Below are positions 24,083 to 35,261 of a stretch of 64,000 bases of DNA, piece after piece. Position 1 is the stretch's first letter, and every line of letters starts with the position of its first letter. Below the pieces are notes generated by a model that did no database searches, had not been told where the DNA came from, and worked only from the letters and a program-made list of their open reading frames with translations. The DNA is taken from positions 8,718,501 to 8,782,500 of the forward strand of contig NC_092571.1 in the NCBI RefSeq assembly GCF_037975245.1, in the 5' to 3' direction. The position numbers and the translations under genes were made by a program. Source of the stretch: Apostichopus japonicus. Taxonomy: Eukaryota; Echinodermata; Holothuroidea; Aspidochirotida; Stichopodidae.

Positions 24083-27000
24083 CAGGGCATATTTTAACCG
24101 GGTTCGCATCGCAGTTTGCGAGTCGAAATAGCCTGTTTGCGAATCATTTCCCTAGTTGATTCGCAAGTTCTGCGAATCAAGAATCGCTACGTTTTTCCAT
24201 CACCAATATAGCCTAACTGGAAATCGCAATCAAGTTGCTAATGCATGTTTTACACAGCGCCGTAGTATGTACTATATCAATGACAGTCGTAGTCCGCGAA
24301 CGGGCGCTACGTATGTGCGGGCAGTATAAATTACTAGAAGTATGGTCATTGATACATCCGTACTGTACCAGTACCACTATGATACGGACCATCGCGTAAC
24401 TGATATTGCTAATGATATATGTTGTGGGATGTGGGCGCTGTTCAAGTATCGGTGCGGAGCTAGGGCAGATGCTTCTTCCAGTAGTTTATACCTCTTTGGG
24501 TTATGACGTAACTCAACGTTTGTTGTTGTCACGTACGCCAATCGCATGCTTGGCAGCCGCGCGCAGTGCACACAGTAATCATTTTGGTGAACATTGCAAT
24601 ACCACGTTGTGGGCTACTAGCCTACTGGTGCTGGCTATAGGCTAACATTACAATAATAATATTGCACTGTGTAGTACTGTAGTTTCACTAGCGGCCAGAA
24701 TGTAATAGGATTATCGGATTTATCGCCATCGGTTGAACAGAAATTACATTGTTACAGAATAAGGAGTTCAGGATTTGTGATCGCGCAGTTTCCACAGATT
24801 CCGTTTTGTAATTTACTTCCGAATACTTCGTCATGGCAGTTAAAGGTTTAAAGGAGGAAACGGCTAAGAAATGGATTTCGGAGAACAATTGGTCGTGGCT
24901 GGAATATGACTTGACTCCTGGCGCGAGTAGGTTAGTTGAGCGACTGGGGTGTCGTGTGTGTTTTGATGAGAAGGAGAGGGTCAGGGCCCTACGGAACTAT
25001 TCCAACTCTTTTGTCGAAGGGATCACAGGATCCGCAATGAAAAAAGACAATGTGAAAAAGCACAGCAGGACGGAGATGCACGTAAAGGCAATTGCCCTTT
25101 CAAGAGGAGTCAAGAGAACCCTGTCAGAAATATACAGCTCGACACCATTGGGCAAAGCCTTCAAGAAATCCAATTCCGATGAGGAATCTTGCGTGAGTAA
25201 ACTCATTGAAATCTCATATATGCTCGCCAAAGAGGAGCTTCCATTCTCTAAATTCCCTAGTGTATGCAAAACTGAAAAACGACATAAGGTGCCTCTTGGG
25301 ACCAAATACATAAATGAGGAAAAGTGTAGTGAGTTCACCACATACATCGGACAGGCATTTGAGGATGAACTAGTGCAAGAGCTCAATCAGTCGCCGTACA
25401 TCACAATTCTGACCGACGGATCAACCGATGCAAGTGTTATAGAAAAGGAACTAATCTATGTTCTATATCTGACGGAATCAGGTGAAACGGCATGTAGATT
25501 CTTCAAACTGTCTGATGCACATGATGCTACAGGACAAGGCTGGAAACAGACTATAATTGATGCATTCCAGGAACTTGGTGTGAAAAACATGCAAAATAAG
25601 CTTGTTGGATTATGCTGTGATGGTGCTAGTGTGAACATGGGGAGGAATCGTGGACTGGCAGCATTACTCAGACAAGACTCGCCTTGGTTAGTCACAATGC
25701 ACTGTATGAATCATCGTCTGGAGCTTGCCCTGAAAGACGCTTTCTCTCAGTATTATGTTGAACAGATCATTGACATACTAACTGCAATTCACTCCACATA
25801 TGGGAGAAGTCCCAAGAGGCTTCGGGACTTGAGAACCCTGGCAGAAATTCTGGGGGAGGCTGTTGTAAGACCTGTTCGTGTCAGTGGTACAAGGTGGGCA
25901 CAACACAAAAGCAGAGCATGTGATGCCCTGATCAGGTCTTATAGTGTGATAGTTTCCCATCTGGAGAACCTTGTCACTGAGAGTAATGCCATTGACACAG
26001 CAAAATTCAGAGGCTACCTCAAGAAGTTAAAGAGCTGTAGGTTTGTCCTGAATTTGCTATTTTTTCGAGAACTTCTGGAGCCTGTCACTCGTTTGTCCTG
26101 TAATCTGCAAGGTGATGTGTGTGACCTTCCTTTCGCAAAGGCTGGGGTTGAGGCTCTGCTTGGTAATCTTGACGATATCGTGAATGGAGCTGCAGCAGGT
26201 GTGAGCAGATCATCTGGGTTCCTGAGTGAATCTGAAGTCTCATTTCAAGCAGAGCCAAACAATGTTTGTTTCAAAGGTGTCCGCCTAACGGATGTAGAGG
26301 CTAGCCTACGGACAATTGAGGAGGATGTTAGGGGATATGCTGCCAGCCTCAAACATTGTATTGAGCAGAGGTTCGAAGACCTACAGAATGAGAGGATCTT
26401 CAAGGGACTGGTGCTATTGGACCCTGCTCTCTGGCCCAAGAATAAAGAGTCTCTAACAGAGTTTGGGAAGGAAGAACTCTTACAGGTGAAGACACATTTT
26501 GATGGCCTGTTCCAGCTTCACAGTGTCAGGCCTGATGCATTAGAAAGTGAGTTCACTGAGATGAAGCTGTTCTGGTACAGTAACCTGTCCCATCTCAGCA
26601 GGGCTGACTTCTGGTCAGCTGGCTACAGCATCTTGAAGACACAATATCCCAATCTACTGCATGTGTTCATTGTGCTGAAACTTCTGCCTGTATCAAATGC
26701 CAAAGTAGAGCCGGCATTCTCATTCATGAGGAGAGTGAAAAGTGACTGGAGAAATAGCCTCAGCGAGAGCACCCTGAACCATCTCCTCCGCATCGATATA
26801 GATGGGCCTGATTTCGATGACTTTGATCCATCTGCTTCAGTCAACATGTTCTTCTCTGATAAAGTCAGGAGGAGTGGACCTGCTGGAGTCGCTGGAGCGG
26901 CTGGACCATCCACAAGCTAATTACTCACTGTAGAAGACTGTAGTTGTAGAAGGATGGTAGTTGTGGTAACTTGGTAAGTACGTCAAGTTATCAACCATGA

Positions 27001-27290
27001 TACCAATCATACCACCTTCAGTTCAAATTTGAAAGAAATGAGAAACGGATACCACCTGCATTTTCACACAAGGAATTTATTTATATGTCCTCCTTTTGAT
27101 GCATACTTTGTGGAATGATAGCACCAGGCGTATCTAGGCTACAGTACATACATTTATACATAAATGAGAAATGAAGATTACTAGATTCACAAATTTCTCA
27201 ATGCTAATCGATTTTTATGCAGTGCTAATCAAAATGGCAGTTGGTTAGCAAAACGTGCTAATCAATTAATTTCGCTTAAAATATGCCCTG
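24083..27290 (+). mobile_element. Autonomous hAT element, 3.2 kb
   Basis: The element begins CAGGGCATATTTTAA and ends with its exact reverse complement (15-bp perfect TIRs). It is flanked by a perfect 8-bp duplication TGCGACAC at 24075-24082 and 27291-27298, the hAT hallmark. It carries the 695-residue transposase gene. Just inside the left end are repeated TGCGAATC-like motifs on both strands; inside the right end are repeated TGCTAATC-like motifs, probable transposase-binding subterminal repeats. Intact ends, TSD and gene together suggest recent activity. It is inserted into the larger hAT element 22749-28341. Confidence 0.93.
24833..26920 (+). CDS. hAT-superfamily transposase, intact (695 aa)
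   Basis: A single uninterrupted frame encodes a hAT-type transposase of the ZNF862-like branch. At residues 40-83 a C-x2-C ... H-x5-H pattern (C40, C43, H77, H83) forms an N-terminal TTF/BED-like zinc finger for DNA binding. The RNase-H-like catalytic core shows D195 in ILTDGSTD, D263 in LCCDGAS, an HCMNHRLELAL block near residue 290, and the distal E626 in NAKVEPAFSFMRRVKSDWRN. The last stretch with SESTLNHLLRI is the hAT dimerisation tail. The gene lies inside an element with perfect 15-bp TIRs and 8-bp TSD (24083-27290), on the same strand as UXS1. Its GC content is higher than the flanking intron. A domesticated gene is possible but less likely, because the ends of the element are intact. 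Confidence 0.93.
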   Translation: MAVKGLKEETAKKWISENNWSWLEYDLTPGASRLVERLGCRVCFDEKERVRALRNYSNSFVEGITGSAMKKDNVKKHSRTEMHVKAIALSRGVKRTLSEIYSSTPLGKAFKKSNSDEESCVSKLIEISYMLAKEELPFSKFPSVCKTEKRHKVPLGTKYINEEKCSEFTTYIGQAFEDELVQELNQSPYITILTDGSTDASVIEKELIYVLYLTESGETACRFFKLSDAHDATGQGWKQTIIDAFQELGVKNMQNKLVGLCCDGASVNMGRNRGLAALLRQDSPWLVTMHCMNHRLELALKDAFSQYYVEQIIDILTAIHSTYGRSPKRLRDLRTLAEILGEAVVRPVRVSGTRWAQHKSRACDALIRSYSVIVSHLENLVTESNAIDTAKFRGYLKKLKSCRFVLNLLFFRELLEPVTRLSCNLQGDVCDLPFAKAGVEALLGNLDDIVNGAAAGVSRSSGFLSESEVSFQAEPNNVCFKGVRLTDVEASLRTIEEDVRGYAASLKHCIEQRFEDLQNERIFKGLVLLDPALWPKNKESLTEFGKEELLQVKTHFDGLFQLHSVRPDALESEFTEMKLFWYSNLSHLSRADFWSAGYSILKTQYPNLLHVFIVLKLLPVSNAKVEPAFSFMRRVKSDWRNSLSESTLNHLLRIDIDGPDFDDFDPSASVNMFFSDKVRRSGPAGVAGAAGPSTS

Positions 27291-28349
27291 TGCGACACAA
27301 ACAAATTTTGGGAAGCTGTTGTAGAAGTAACTTTTGTATCAAATGTAAAGTACTGTATGGTAGGCCTACTATAATTTATAAAAGACGGTTTTCCTCAGGT
27401 GATGGGGAAAAGGGGTGTTCCGGTGAACTCGATCTCTTTGTATAGTACTTGGATACTTAAAATGACCATGTACCTGCAGTTTCTATTTCTCTTTAGTAAG
27501 CTCTACTTAGCATTTTTATCCTACTTAGCATTTTTATCCTTTGTGGATCTTTATTGGAATAAATATGAAATGTATTGTTTGACGCCAGTATTTAACGGTA
27601 AGCATTTCTTAAATTGTTGACTGAGCTTCAAAATCCATTTTCAAACAAGTCTGTTAATTTTCATGAAGGTTTTTATAAAAATCGACATACAGCTAGGGAA
27701 CGAAAGTTGTTCTATATTATCCAAATAAAATACATGTTTCTTGTTCTGAGATATGAAAAAAAACGGGCGGCCATTTTTCTTCTTTTCATGCGCTGATACT
27801 AGTTTGGAATATGTTCCAACCTTTACAAAATAATTTTAAGGATACTTTAGATTTCTTGTTATCCGAATAGAAACTCGGGAATCAGGAGAAAGGAGGCCCA
27901 TTGCGCAGACGAGAAACATTTTTGTGTTTAACCGGCCCTGCTTCAAATTTGTTGGGTGGAAGTTTTTTTTTTTTTTTTCATTCTGTTGGAACCAATGGTA
28001 AATTATATAAAAAATTGACACAAGAAACGCTTAGTAACACTTTATTATTTCTTCAAAATTTTGCCAACTATTCAAAGTAAACCTGTTCTCGGTGGAACAT
28101 GGCGGAAATTGTTTGTCAACGAGTTTATACGCGATGGTACATGTTTATACGACCATGTGCGCGTACACATGTCCAGTTATACGTGAGCGGTACTGTAGGC
28201 TATGGACATGACATTGAGTCTCGTAACTAAGTGCTTTGAACCATAGATGATAGTTGAGAAAAATACCCATTGTAGTTACGATACCGGTATTCATGTTGCA
28301 ACACTACCGGTTGTGTGAAATCCGACTACTGCACAATGCTAGTTTAAAC

Positions 28350-31325
28350 TGTCTGCAGGTGCTCTTTTGTAAGCAATTATCAGTTGGGGAAATTTGGAAT
28401 CCAGCAGGTCCATCTCTTCAAGTCCAATTTTCATTAGTGCATTTTTTATGTCACAGGTTTTGTTTTGTGGAATTTATGTCAGTTTTAAGTGTGGTGGCTC
28501 TTTGGTCATGAGCATTTAAAAAGATAGTTCTCTTGGTAAGAAATATGCCTTCATTGGCAGCATTTATATCTTCCAAATAATTGTTTCTGTAAGAATGTTC
28601 TTACCTATTTTACAGACCAGGGTACTTCAAAGTATCCCCTTTAAGCCTTTAAAGGTGGCTAAAGGGAACTACAGTGTTTCTATCTAAGTATTGATATGTT
28701 TCAAGGGCCTAGGGTAAGTTTCTTTTCCAATAGTCTGCTAGCCTGAAACATTTGCTTGACTTCCCGCAGTGCAGGCAACTTTTGTCTGTAAAATGCACCA
28801 TTTAATTGAAGAAAAATTCTGTTTGAAGTCAGCTTGGTTAACAGTGTAGGGAATAATCTGAGATTTTATTAAACTCATAGAGGTCATTGCAGTTCCTGCA
28901 AATGTTTCTTGGACTGACTTCAGAGCTAAGTGGAGTGTCTTTTGGAAGTGACAACAACTTTGAGTCACAATTAAAGCTGTTTCTCCAAAAGTCAGAAAAT
29001 GTATGCAGTTATTGGAGTTTGTCAAGAGAGATTGATTTCCATAGTCCAAACTAAGCATGATAAGTATCCTGAAGGTGGGTCTATAGGTCTGTGGTTTGAT
29101 GGTCCTATGCCATGTTTTGTCACTAGAGTAAAATACTGCGGACGTTTCTCATCAATTTCTCTTGAAGGAGTAATGTATCAAATATTTAGTATCCATGGTT
29201 ATAACACTCTGGAGTTTCTCATAATGGGAATTTCAACTGCCTCATTTGATAATCAGAAAAAATAAAAGACAAAACACATTGCATGTTTAAGGAGCAGACA
29301 GAGCACCTCAAATTACGAAAAAAAAGTAACAAATTGTAACCACGATATTCTGAGTTTGGATGTTTAAAATCCAAGAGTTAGTGATAAGGGTCCTTTAGAG
29401 CTGAGGTGGTAAGGAACAAGTCCATTATACATTGCCATTGTGGTAAAAAAAAAAAGAACAAAAATCACTATCGAAGCATATGAAATCCGCGAGGTGGCTA
29501 GGCTGCATTGTGACATACACTTACAATGTTAGGATAGAATTTGGTTTAGTAACACAAACAAGGGAAAAAAGAAAAAAGTTTTGTTTCAAAATACATCTAG
29601 CGAAAATTTTGCTACTGCCCCCCAAAAAGGGAGTGGAACAACTTATTTTTAAGCCTAAACAATAGCTAACAAATTCAACCGTTTTAAGACCACCTTAAGA
29701 AAAATCTTTGATTATCTGATAATGACAAACACGATCAGATTTATAAGGCTAAACAAATATAAAAAGTAAGGAGTTGATCTTTGTCATAACGTCAGCACCT
29801 GGTAATGCCATTGTCTACAGTAATCGTTAAATAAGGGGAGACTTACCGACTTGACAACTGTAATACCACTTAGTACATTTAAATTGCACTTAAGCCAAAC
29901 CTTGATTAAGCTATTCATTTTTGCTAAAGCGTTTTCGTAACTCTTACTGAATCATCTCTACTGTAGTTCACTTTGCAAATCATCGATATACCTTCTTTAT
30001 TCAATGCTTTCATGTCTGTTACATTCTAAATGCTAACTAAGAGACACAACACTCTTTGTTTCTCTGCTTTTTTATTTTTTATAGGAAGCATGCAAAATAG
30101 TTTACCCTGAATATCCATATAAAGTTAAGTCTTCAAAATTGAGTTTCGTTTGGAAGAGTTAACACAGTGTCAGGACAATGCAGGGTACATTCATAATCAT
30201 ATGTCTTTGATATTGGTCAATTCTCCATAACCCTTGTAGTAATTTATGGTCCAAATACCGACTTGCCAGATTTCTTTGTAGTAATGTTGTAGAAAGAAAC
30301 AATTACCACACTGTCCAAATGAAAAGTATAATTAATATCTCTTCAAACATTCCCACCTGCTTTCACAACAAAAAGTTCCCAATGTAGGTCCATCCTCTTT
30401 TTGGTACAATTTCCTCAAATTACTGAAGCAGTTTCTCTGTTGACCCATCACATTTTACATTGGTTTTCTATCACATCTCTTTTACCTCTGAGTCATGAGA
30501 GAGCTGTACATAAAACTTTCTCCTGGTCACTATATAAAAAATCTCACATGGATGGGACGTGGTCTTCTAGTATTGATGGGAACGGGACCAACTGTAGACA
30601 TATGGCTCTTTCAATCTCAGTGTCATCAAATCCCATAAGTATACTCAGCACCTCTCGTTTAACCCATAGCTCACATGGTATTTCATTTGACTCTGAAACA
30701 CTGTGAAAACCAAGATTGTTTTTGACGAGAAAATTATTGGAATAAGTCTCTTTGGGAATTGCTTGGGACAACAAGAGTGCAGCCAGTGCTTCAATGATTC
30801 TGTGACATAATTGTTGTTCATCACTTTCCTCTAAGGGATATATTTGTATAGCACAGAGATACCATTTTCCAGTGTGCAATCAGAAGTAGAATGTACATCT
30901 ATACCTAGCATCAGTTGGAAAGAAATGATGTTACATCTTGTCTTGTGCCATCTATTACAATTACAGAGACTAGAATGTAGCATTATTAGGGACAAGTCAA
31001 TTTTTTGGGTGAATAGACCCATAGTCACACTAGCCAAATAGCTATTGTTTTTTTTTATTTCTTTAAAAAGTAGTCGCTCAAGAATAGGCTCTTCTACATG
31101 ACAGGCTTTTCAGTTGGCCTTTCTTGTAGATATTCATGGTCTGACCAAGCCCACCCCTGTGATCAAGATATAATCTACACACATGTTTTTTGTTTAAATT
31201 ACAACTGACTCTTGGTCCCTGCCAAGTGGGACCTAGGTCAACCAAGCAGCCTGTGAGTGAGGAGCCACCTTTCCCAGAAAGGGGCTCCTGGACCTCAAAA
31301 TCTTAATTTCACCCTTGCATATGTA
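28350..31325. other. Intron sequence, nothing recognised
   Basis: Frames of 85-111 residues occur (28999-29265 plus, 28738-29058 minus, 30544-30879 minus), but none shows a known domain or conserved motif. Could hide an old transposon. Confidence 0.5.
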
Positions 31326-31452
31326 GCATTTGATGTTTTTTCTAACAGGAGAATTGTGGCTTCTCAAGAATTATTAGTACTTATAAATAAGCATTTGATG
31401 TTTTTTCTAACAGGAGAATTGTGGCTTCTCAAGAATTATTAGTACTTATAAT
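31326..31452. repeat. 65-bp tandem duplication, identical copies
   Basis: Two copies starting at 31326 and 31391 are identical over at least 60 bp (GCATTTGATG ... AGTACTTATAA). Each contains TTTTTTCTAACAG followed by GAG, which looks like a splice acceptor. Lack of differences points to a recent event. Confidence 0.92.
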
Positions 31453-32126
31453 AGGAATCAACTGTATTATATTCCACTCATTCATTCCCATGTGATGAAT
31501 TCAATTTTCTTTTTTTCCTTTAATTAATTACAGCTTAAGGTGCAAGTAATTCCTGAGTGAAATTGACAACTTCACTTGCCCAGTTATCTGATCTTAATGT
31601 ATTCTTTTCATACTGATCCATTTTGGTGGTCAAGATACAAGCAAATAAATCCAAGTGGGCCAACTGCCTATTAACCCATTTTAAGTGTTATTAACAATAT
31701 ATCTCTGTCTGTTTAGCTTGGATGAAGGTCAAACCACCTTAATGAGTACAAGAAAACATCTTCTTTCCAGATGTCAAAAGCTTATATGATTTATAAAAAC
31801 AGTAACTACAAAAGAATAGCTTAAGTGAACTTCATTTATAATATTTGCATCCACCTTACTGAGTACAGCAAAATGTAGATTTTTGTGAAAAATCTAAAAG
31901 TCATTGAGGTTGCCAGAAGTCAAAGTCATAATAAACATGAATAACTCCAAAGTGAGTGAATTTCATAATTAGTATTGCAGATTCACCGTAGTGACTGTGC
32001 CGTAACCCTATTGTTATTTGTGAAAGTCAAAATTTGCAGTTGAAACTTAAAACGTGTATGTAGTGTTACCTTTTATGTTTTCATTGAAAACATAGCAGGT
32101 TATCATAAAGCTTGTTTGCTTTCTAG

Positions 32127-32196
32127 TTTTCAAATAATGTGACCTTGCTGCTGGCTTGATTGCCACCACAAATAATTTCATATCACAGTAAACTTG
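32127..32196 (+). pseudogene. Degenerate duplicate of UXS1 exon d
   Basis: The segment from 32141 is colinear with exon d (32337 on), with 21 of the first 24 bases identical and patchy matches after that. In the exon frame it reads DLAAGLIATTNNFISQ against DLVAGMIALMNSNISS, with no stop inside the duplicated part. The acceptor at the homologous place is lost, and so is the donor. A separate pyrimidine-rich TTCTAG ends at 32126; if used, the frame would hit TGA at 32140-32142. A GT at 32188 could act as a donor. Best read as an old tandem exon duplication that decayed, or a poison-exon candidate. Confidence 0.6.
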
Positions 32197-32335
32197 TATC
32201 TGTTTAATGTTTATTGATATTTATCTTTGGATTTTGTTAAATAAATATACTGACCCTGATCTTAACATGTAGTTATAGTTAATTTGCACTTTAGAATGTT
32301 GATTCATATTTTTGTTTGTATTTTTTTTAATACAG

Positions 32336-32396
32336 TGACCTTGTTGCTGGTATGATTGCCCTCATGAATAGTAATATATCATCACCTGTCAATTTG
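32336..32396 (+). CDS. UXS1: UXS1 exon d
   Basis: This 61-nt exon completes the Ser codon and reads DLVAGMIALMNSNISSPVNL, matching the helix after the FQYVSDLV motif in animal UXS1. The acceptor is a T-run ending TACAG at 32331-32335 and the donor is GTAAGT at 32397. The 5' intron is phase 2 and the 3' intron phase 0. About 196 bp upstream lies a degenerate copy of the same exon. The preceding 10-kb intron contains the nested hAT elements. Confidence 0.94.
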
Positions 32397-33784
32397 GTAA
32401 GTACTCAGGCTCTCTCTCATTCTTCTACTGGAGGTTAATTTTTTGAATCAAGGCTCAGAAAGTGACTGTTTGGATGTTGATTTGTACTAAGGGGCCTTTT
32501 CAAAACTCGCCATTGCGGTATGCCGCGGAAGAGCACAGCTCGTGTGCACTCAGGTGTGTCTCAATATTGCAGCAAGCTCAAGTGATCACTCCCGAGCCTT
32601 TTTGAAATACAACAGAGCTAGCATGCACTTAATCTGCATAGAGTTACAAAGAAAGCACTGCTGCTAGGAGCAGAAACGATCCATACCCTCAGTCCAGGAA
32701 GTTATTATACTGTAGTGATTTACCGAGTTCGACCTACTGTTTCGTCAAGAAAGTGTTTCCCCACCTATTGTTGTTTACAACATCGTAACTACAACTATCG
32801 TAATACAAGCACAATTGTCAAATTGGTAGGCAATGAGCTTATCCTAGGCCTACATCGCGCAACATTAACCAACGGCCCACAATAAACTTTCAAGAAAGAA
32901 AAGCTTGACTTTTTGTTGAAATTGTCACTTCCTAACAAAATTGGATGTTAATTATTTTTTAAATTTATGGTATATAAAAAAGAGGTCTTCAATGCAACCT
33001 CTTGGGAAAAACTGTCTCCGTTTGTACATTCTGTTTATTCGCCGGTATCGAGCACTGAGTTACGGCCAAGTCACACAGTTACATAAAAAGCCTAGCCTTC
33101 TACGTGTGAAATAGCGTTATGTGCAGCGCGTTCCAATATGGAAGTGATTCCAGCATAACTCTCGTCTTGTAGCGCTAGTTTCCGTCAAGAAAGGGGTCCG
33201 TGGCTTCGGCCTTAATTATATTTAGCTGCTCAATATGTACTGCGCTTGTTGCTTAGTATATGTGCACTGAATGTAATTTTATCAAACAGAGGGCAAGCAG
33301 ATCGAACCTATAATACTGTACGCGTGCTTTCCATCGTCGGCATAAATTTTGTCTGGGTGTTTTAATACCGATAACTTTTAGAAATCCATTTATAGCATCC
33401 AAATTGACTAGCACATAAAACTTTTCGCCAGAGAATTCTTTTTTATGTATCCTTTTACACAACATTCTGTTACGTTTGAATTTGATACCATCATAAATTC
33501 AACACAACTTTATTATTTTTCACCTTTATCGACCAGACTATAAGGACTTTGCAGGAAACAGACTAAATGATACCCATCGTTAATATATTGAACGCAATCT
33601 TTATTACAAAACATTTCTTAAGACAAACAGCAAGAAAATATAAAGAAATTATTGCCTTAGAACACAACATGTATTGGTCAATAAACTACAAGTCTTCGTC
33701 CATCTGTCGTTGATTGTCAGTATGTTGAATTGTTATAAAGAAGAGAGTGGTTTTATGCACAGGCCAGGGAGACCGGAATAATAT

Positions 33785-34918
33785 AAGGTATAAAACCTTC
33801 TCAATCATTTCTATTTGCTTTGTTTCTTTTATTAACATGTTAATAACTTCATATAATTAACATTACTACTAACATCGCACTGCCGCCGCTGCTTATGCTT
33901 GCTCTCCGCTTCTATTGGATCAGAAAACAGTTGTTACTACTACTATCTATCTATCTATCTATCTATTATGCAGGCCCAAGTTTCACACTAGCCGCGATAT
34001 TGCGCAATTTGATTGCATTTGGAATATACGATTAGTAAAAAGCCATTTGCGATTAATATTTTTTAGTTTACCCGTCTATAAACCATAAACATCTCGTAAA
34101 ATTCCTTGTCAGCTTTCCCTTCTATGAAATAAACAAATGAATAAATAATAATTTCTTTCACATGGTAGTCTAACACCACACTAAGTCAATGAGAAATCTA
34201 GCTAAGCCTAACCATCCGTTTATTTATTGAAATTGTGACGCAGTTATAAGATATCTATGGAATACTTTCATTATTGCTGTTACAGTACGTTTGACCACAT
34301 GGTTGCCTAACAACACACTAAGTCAATGGGGTAATCTAACCTAGCCATCTTTTTATTAGCTGAATTTGTGACGCAGTTATAAGATATCCATGGAATACTT
34401 TTGTTATTGCTATTATCTTCGACCACATGGTAGACTAACGCCACACTTAGTCAATAGAAAATCTGCCTAACCATCGGTTTGCAATTTTATTTTTTTAATT
34501 CAAACTGCGTAGGATTCGGGTAATAAATTAGGAACCAGGTAGTATCCACCGACGGGATATCTTCGTTATTGCTGTTATCTTCGACCACATGGTAGCCTAA
34601 CACCAGCCTAAGTCAATGCGAAATCTGCCTAACCATCGGTTTGAAATTTTTTTTAAATCACACTTTGCGTAGGATTCGGATAATAAATTAGGGACCGGGT
34701 AGTATCGCGTCGAGCAGGTACCTACATTATTGCTGTTATCTTCGACCACACGGTAGCCTAACACCACACTAAGTCAATGGGAAATCTGCCTAACAGTAGG
34801 TTTGCCATTTTTTGTTTTTTTTTTTTAAATCACACTTTGCGTATGATTCGGGTAATAAATTAGGAACCGGGTACAGTATCGCGTCGGGCGGGTACCCGGA
34901 TACCCCGTGCAAACACTA
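33785..34918. mobile_element. Truncated hAT-type MITE, reversed, GGGTACCC family
   Basis: The right edge CCCCGTGCAAACACTA (ending 34918) is the reverse complement of the family's left TIR. The other TIR is missing; similarity starts near 33785 at TAAGGTATAAAACC. Between 34500 and 34890 the subterminal unit (GTAGCCTAACACCA ... GGTAATAAATTAGG) is tandemly repeated about three times with ~180-bp spacing. It includes a short (CTAT)n run near 33946-33966. Confidence 0.78.
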
Positions 34919-35261
34919 TTTAATACCGTAACTAATTATTATTGTGGACATAGGCGTACGAGGCGGGGGGGCAGACTGCCCCCCCAAATTTCCAGAGGAC
35001 AAGAAATTCGGGCAAAAGTCCTGAAAAATTCGGGCAGCCTAAGAGGAGAAAAAAATACATATATATATATTTTTTTATATATATACAGTAGCTTGCCCGA
35101 ATCTTTTCAAATTTTTGCCCGACAATTCCATGATTTTCTTTACTTAGCATCATGATGCCCGAATATTTCCGTGTAACACCACCGCAAGCGCAGTTCATCT
35201 GGGCTACCACGCTTTTTGCACGATCAATTTTTTTTCTAACTAGTCAATTGTATACCTGGAC

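Larger units (their letters stand above)
22749..28341. mobile_element. Outer hAT-type element hosting the inner one
   Basis: The left end TAGGGTTGTGC and the right end (reverse complement TAGCATTGTGC) are imperfect TIRs. They are flanked on both sides by the 8-bp sequence GTTTAAAC (22741-22748 and 28342-28349). Without the inner element and its extra TSD, the host element is about 2.4 kb. Its left end is rich in CCGGTAT/ATACCGG palindromic motifs. I see no transposase remains of its own, so it is probably non-autonomous. Parts of it (23064-23583, 28192-28302) recur inverted at 20.5-21.5 kb. Confidence 0.85.

Noticed and set aside
24997-26913. Minus-strand frames of 60-129 residues opposite the transposase
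   Set aside because: Shadows of the 695-residue plus-strand gene with no domain of their own.
30544-30879. 111-residue minus frame as a host gene
   Set aside because: No motif, no splice partners visible on that strand, and neighbouring frames on both strands are similar in length.
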